Assembly: GCA_009760855.2 (NCBI GenBank)
Contig: WPIO01000286.1
Coordinates: 64,001 to 124,885 of the forward strand
Reading direction: 5' to 3'
Length of the DNA stretch: 60,885 bases
DNA from: Cristatella mucedo
Lineage: Eukaryota > Bryozoa > Phylactolaemata > Cristatellidae
Position 1 is the stretch's first letter; each line of letters begins with the position of its first letter. The translations under genes and the position numbers were made by a program. The notes beneath the pieces are model-generated. The model was not told where the DNA came from. It worked only from the letters and a program-made list of their open reading frames with translations, and searched no databases. Below are positions 56,652 through 60,885 of this stretch, piece by piece.

Positions 56652-57412
56652 ACGTAATAATCTGGCACGTAATAATCGGGCACGTAATAATCGGGCACGT
56701 AATAATCGGACACGTAATAATCGTGGGTCGTAATAATCGTGGGTCGTAATAATCGTGGGTCGTGATAATCGTGGGTCGTGATAATCGTGGGTCGTGATAA
56801 TCGTGGGTCGTGATAATCGTGGGTCGTGATAATCGTGGGTCGTGATAATCGTGGGTCGTGATAATCGCGGGTCGTGATAATCGCGGGTCGTGATAATCGC
56901 GGGTCGTGATAATCGCGGGTCGTGATAAACGCGGGTCGTGATAAACGCGGGTCGTGATAAACGCGGGTCGTGATAATCGCGGGTCGTGATAATCGCGGGT
57001 CGTGATAATCGCGGGTCGTGATAATCGCGGGTCGTGATAATCGCGGGTCGTGATAATCGCGGGTCGTGATAATCGCGGGTCGTGATAATCGTGGTGATAA
57101 TCGGGTCGTGATAATCGCGGGTCGTGATAATCGCGGGTCGTGATAATCGCGGGTCGTGATAATCGCGGGTCGTGATAATCGCGGGTCGTGATAATCGCGG
57201 GTCGTGATAATCGCGGGTCGTGATAATCGCGGGTCGTGATAACCGCGGGTCGTGATAATCGCGGGTCGTAATATTCGCGGGTCGTGATAATCGCGGGTCG
57301 TGATAACCGCGGGTCGTGATAATCGCGGGTCGTGATAATCGCGGGTCGTGATAACCGCGGGTCGTGATAATCGCGGGTCGTGATAATCGCGGGTCGTGAT
57401 AATCGCGGGTCG
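56652..57412. repeat. Satellite block, 16-bp unit
   Basis: First come a few 15-bp edge monomers (CACGTAATAATCGGG), then about 44 copies of a 16-bp unit that changes along the block from CGTGGGTCGTGATAAT to CGCGGGTCGTGATAAT. One deletion variant occurs near 57090-57108. Confidence 0.95.
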
Positions 57413-60400
57413 TAAAATTCGCGGTCGTAATAATCGAGGTCGTAATAATCGAGGTCGTAATAATCGAGGTCGTAATAATCGCGGTCGTAATAATCGCGGT
57501 CGTAATAATCGCAGGTCGTAATAATCGCGGTCGTAATAATCGCGGTCGTAATAATCGCGGTCGTAATAATCGCGGTCGTAATAATCGCGGTCGTAATAAT
57601 CGCGGTCGTAATAATCGCGGTCGCAATAATCGCGGTCGTAATAATCGCGGTCGTAATAATCGCGGTCGTAATAATCGCGGTCGTAATAATCGCGGTCGTA
57701 ATAATCGCGGTCGTAATAATCGCGGTCGTAATAATCGCGGTCGTAATAATCGCAATCGCAATAATCGCGCAATCGCAATAATCGCGGTCGCAATAATCGC
57801 GGTCGCAATAATCGCGGTCGTAATAATCGCGGTCGTAATAATCGCGGTCGTAATAATCGCGGTCGTAATAATCGCGGTCGTAATAATCGCGGTCGTAATA
57901 ATTCTTAATAATCTCGGTCGTAATAATCGCGGTCGTAATAATCGCGGTCGTAATAATCGCGGTCGTAATAATCGCGGTCGTAATAATCGCGGTCGTAATA
58001 ATCGCGGTCGTAATAATCGCGGTCGTAATAATCGCGGTCGTAATAATCGCGGTCGTAATAATCGCGGTCGTAATAATCGCGGGTCGTAATAATCGCGGTC
58101 GTAATAAATCGCGGTCGTAATAATCGCGGTCGTAATAATCGCGGTCGCAAAATCGCGGTCATAATCGCGGTCGTAATAATCTCGGTCGTAATAATCGCGG
58201 TCGTAATAATCGCGGTCGTAATAATCGCGGTCGTAATAATCGCGGTCGTAATAATCGCGGTCGTAATAATCGCGGTCGTAATAATCGCGGTCGTAATAAT
58301 CGCGGTCGTAATAATCGCGGTCGTAATAATCGCGGTCGTAATAATCGCGGTCGTAATAATCGCGGTCGTAATAATCGCGGTCGTAATAATCGCGGTCGTA
58401 ATAATCGCGGTCGTAATAATCGCGGTCGTAATAATCGCGGTCGTAATAATCGCGGTCGTAATAATCGCGGTCGTAATAATAATCGCGTCGTAATAATCGC
58501 GCGTAATCGCGGTCGTAATATTTTCGGTTGTAATAATCGCGGTCGTAATAATCGCGGTCGTAATAATCGCGGGTCGGTCGTAATAAATCGCGGTCGTAAA
58601 TCGCGGTCGTAATAATCGCGGTCGTAATAATCGCGGTCGTAATAATCGCGGTTGTAATAATCGCGGTCGTAATAATCTCGGTCGTAATAATACCGGTCGT
58701 AATAATCGGCGGCGGCAATAATCGCGGTCGTAATAATCGCGGTCGTAATAATCGCGGTCGTAATAATCGCGGTCGTAATAATCTCGGGCGTAATAATCGC
58801 GGTCGTAATAATCGCGGTCGTAATAATCGCGGTCGTAATAATCGCGGTCGTAATAATCGCGGTCGTAATAATCGCGGTCGTAATAATCGCGGTCGTAATA
58901 ATCGCAGGTCGTAATAATCGCAGGTCGTAATAATCGCAGGTCGTAATAATCGCAGGTCGTAATAATCGCAGGTCGTAATAATCGCAGGTCGTAATAATCT
59001 CGGGCGTAATAATCGCGGTCGTAATAATCGCGGTCGTAATAATCGCGCTCGTAATAATCGCGGTCGTAATAATAATCGCGGTCGTAATAATCGCGGTCGT
59101 ATAATTCGCTGTCGTATTAATCGCGGTCGTAATAATCGCGGTCGTAATAATCGCGGTCGTAATAATCGCGGTCGTCGTAATAAACGCGGTCGTAATAAAT
59201 CGCGGTCGTAATAATCGCGGTCGTAATAATCGCGGTCGTAATAATCGCGGTCGTAATAATCGCGGTCGTAATAATCGCGGTCGTAATAATCACGGTCGTA
59301 ATAATCGCGGTCGTAATAATCGCGGTCGTAATAATCGCGGTCGTAATAATCGCGGTCATAATAATAATCGCAGGTCGTAATAATCGCAGTCGTAATAATC
59401 TCGGTCGTAATAAATCGCAGGTCGCAATAATCGCGGTCGCAATAATCTCGGGCGTAATAATCTCGGGCGTAATAATCGCGGGCGTAATAATCGCGGTCGT
59501 AATAATCGCGGTCGTAATAATCGCGGTCGTAATAATCGCGGTCGTAATAATCGCGGTCGTAACAATCGCACGTCCTAATAATCGCGGTCGTAATAATCGC
59601 GGTCGTAATAATCGTAATAATCTTAGTCGTAATAATCGCGGTCGTAATAATTGCGGTCGTAATAATCGCGGTCGTAATAATCGCGGTCGTAATTATCGCG
59701 GTCGTAATAATCGCGGTCGTAATAATCGCGGTCGTAATAATCGCGGTCGTAATAATCGCGGTCGTAATAATCGCGGTCGTAATAATCGCGGTCGTAATAA
59801 TTGCGGGTCGTAATAATAGCGGTCGTAATAATCGCGGTCGTAATAATCGCGGTCGTAATATTCGTGGTCGTAATAATTGCGGTCGTAATAATCGCGGTCG
59901 TAATAATCGCGGTCGTAATAATCTCGGTCGTAATAATAATCGGGCGTAATAATCTCGGGCGTAATAATCTCGGTCGTAATAATCGCGGTCGTAATAATCG
60001 CGGTCGTAATAATCGCGGTCGTAATAATCGCGGTCGTAATAATCGCGGTCGTAATAATCGCGGTCGTAATAATCGCGGTCGTAATAATCGCGGTCGTAAT
60101 AATCGCAGGTCGTAATAATCGCGGTCGGTCGTAATAATCGCAGGGTCGTAATAATCGCGGTCGTAATAATCGCGGTCGTAATAATCGCGGTCGTAATAAT
60201 CGCGGTCGTAATAATCGCGGTCGTAATAATCGCGGTCGTAATAATCGCGGTCGTAATAATCGCGGTCGTAATAATCGCGGTCGTAATAATCGCGGTCGTA
60301 ATAATCTCGGTCGTAATAATCGCGGTCGTAATAATCGCGGTCGTAATAATCGCGGTCGTAATAATCGCGGTCGTAATAATCACGCTCGTAATAATCGCAG

Positions 60401-60885
60401 GTCGTAATAATCGCGGTCGTAATAATCGCGGTCGCAATAATCGCGGTCGTAATAATCGCGGTCGTAATAATCGCGGTCGTAATAATCGCGGTCGTAATAA
60501 TCGCAGGTCGTAATAATCGCGGTCGTAATAATCGCGGTCGTAATAATCGCGGTCGTAATAATCGCGGTCGTAATAATCGCGGTCGTAATAATCGCGGTCG
60601 TAATAATCGCGGTCGTAATAATCGCGGTCGTAATAATCGCGGTCGTAATAATCGCGGTCGTAATAATCGCGGTCGTAATAATCGCAGGTCGTAATAATCG
60701 CGGTCGCAATAATCGCAGGTCGCAATAATCTCGGGCGTAATAATCGTGGTCGCAATAATCTCGTGCGTAATAATCTCGGGCGTAATAATCGCGGTCGTAA
60801 TAATCGCGGTCGTAATAATCGCGGTCGTAATAATCGCAGGTCGTAATAATCGCAGTCGTAATAATCGAGGTCGTAATAATCGCGG
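57413..60885. repeat. Satellite block, 15-bp unit, runs off the window
   Basis: About 230 copies of CGCGGTCGTAATAAT, with 16-bp variants (CGCAGGTCGTAATAAT) and variants such as CTCGGGCGTAATAAT in clusters. Each unit holds three CpGs. On the minus strand all three frames lack stops, which gives frames of over 1000 codons (pentapeptides such as DYYDR). I treat these as non-coding. Confidence 0.97.

Noticed and set aside
56610-60755. 1381-codon minus-strand frame of DYYDR/LLRPR/IITTA-type repeats as a protein gene
   Set aside because: It is only the satellite read in a stop-free direction; the frame rotates at each 16-bp unit, and there is no non-repetitive coding part or splice support.
56652-60885. 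CRISPR array
   Set aside because: The units are directly joined with no unique spacers, and the context is eukaryotic.

Overview
This window looks like repeat-rich nuclear DNA from an invertebrate metazoan. The evidence is a TRIM/RBCC-type exon (RING, two B-boxes, coiled coil) closed by a consensus splice donor, AATAAA signals after degraded propeller exons, APE-type non-LTR retrotransposons of the CR1/L2 group, tRNA-derived SINEs, a decayed Polinton/virus-like relic and long simple or satellite arrays. I see no prokaryotic operon, ribosome-binding-site pattern, rRNA or CRISPR. Nothing visible names the species.

Layout. 1-15.5 kb is a tandem segmental duplication. Four decayed copies pair a terminal exon of an NHL/beta-propeller-like gene (stops at 311, 8458, 11914 and 14089) with an unidentified short exon that follows about 650 bp later (ATGs near 964, 9144, 12552 and 14744). 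LINEs and one SINE inserted at different times break up the copies, so relative ages can be read. 4.8-7.0 kb holds the best LINE reverse transcriptase (449 codons, YADD intact, one frameshift). 15.5-19.5 kb is a longer LINE that includes endonuclease sequence and is split by a second LINE in the opposite orientation. 19.5-28.5 kb is decayed LINE sequence with promoter-like and low-complexity patches. 28.66-29.72 kb is the only convincing intact host coding exon.

31.8-34.5 kb is a relic with virus-like compact gene order: one minus-strand gene diverging from two abutting plus-strand genes, the last resembling fibre proteins. Two LINEs cut into it. 34.7-41.6 kb is mostly non-coding, with a CpG-rich promoter-like patch at 39.8-40.15 kb. 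41.69-46.2 kb is a roughly 4.5-kb CAG/CTG mega-array with several embedded 19-21-bp minisatellites. 46.6-55 kb is a graveyard of LINE and SINE fragments, including a large palindrome at 51.8-52.7 kb made of two LINE copies that share a foreign 45-bp minisatellite. 55.85-56.65 kb is a degenerate AT-rich repeat of about 15 bp. It passes into a 16-bp and then a 15-bp CpG-rich satellite (56.65 kb to the window end) that lacks stop codons in all three minus-strand frames.

How the parts relate. The main LINE family ends in a hairpin (AAGCGCC...AGAGA...TCTCT...GGCGCTT) followed by (ATT)n. The tRNA-like SINEs carry the same hairpin, which suggests they are mobilised by the LINE. A second LINE family ends in an ATGTA-type tail. 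The TRIM exon and the propeller exons may derive from the same gene class, but no complete gene is visible. The strongest points for follow-up are the satellite and its apparent ancestral edge, the CAG array, the palindromic LINE pair, the virus-like relic and the dateable tandem duplication.
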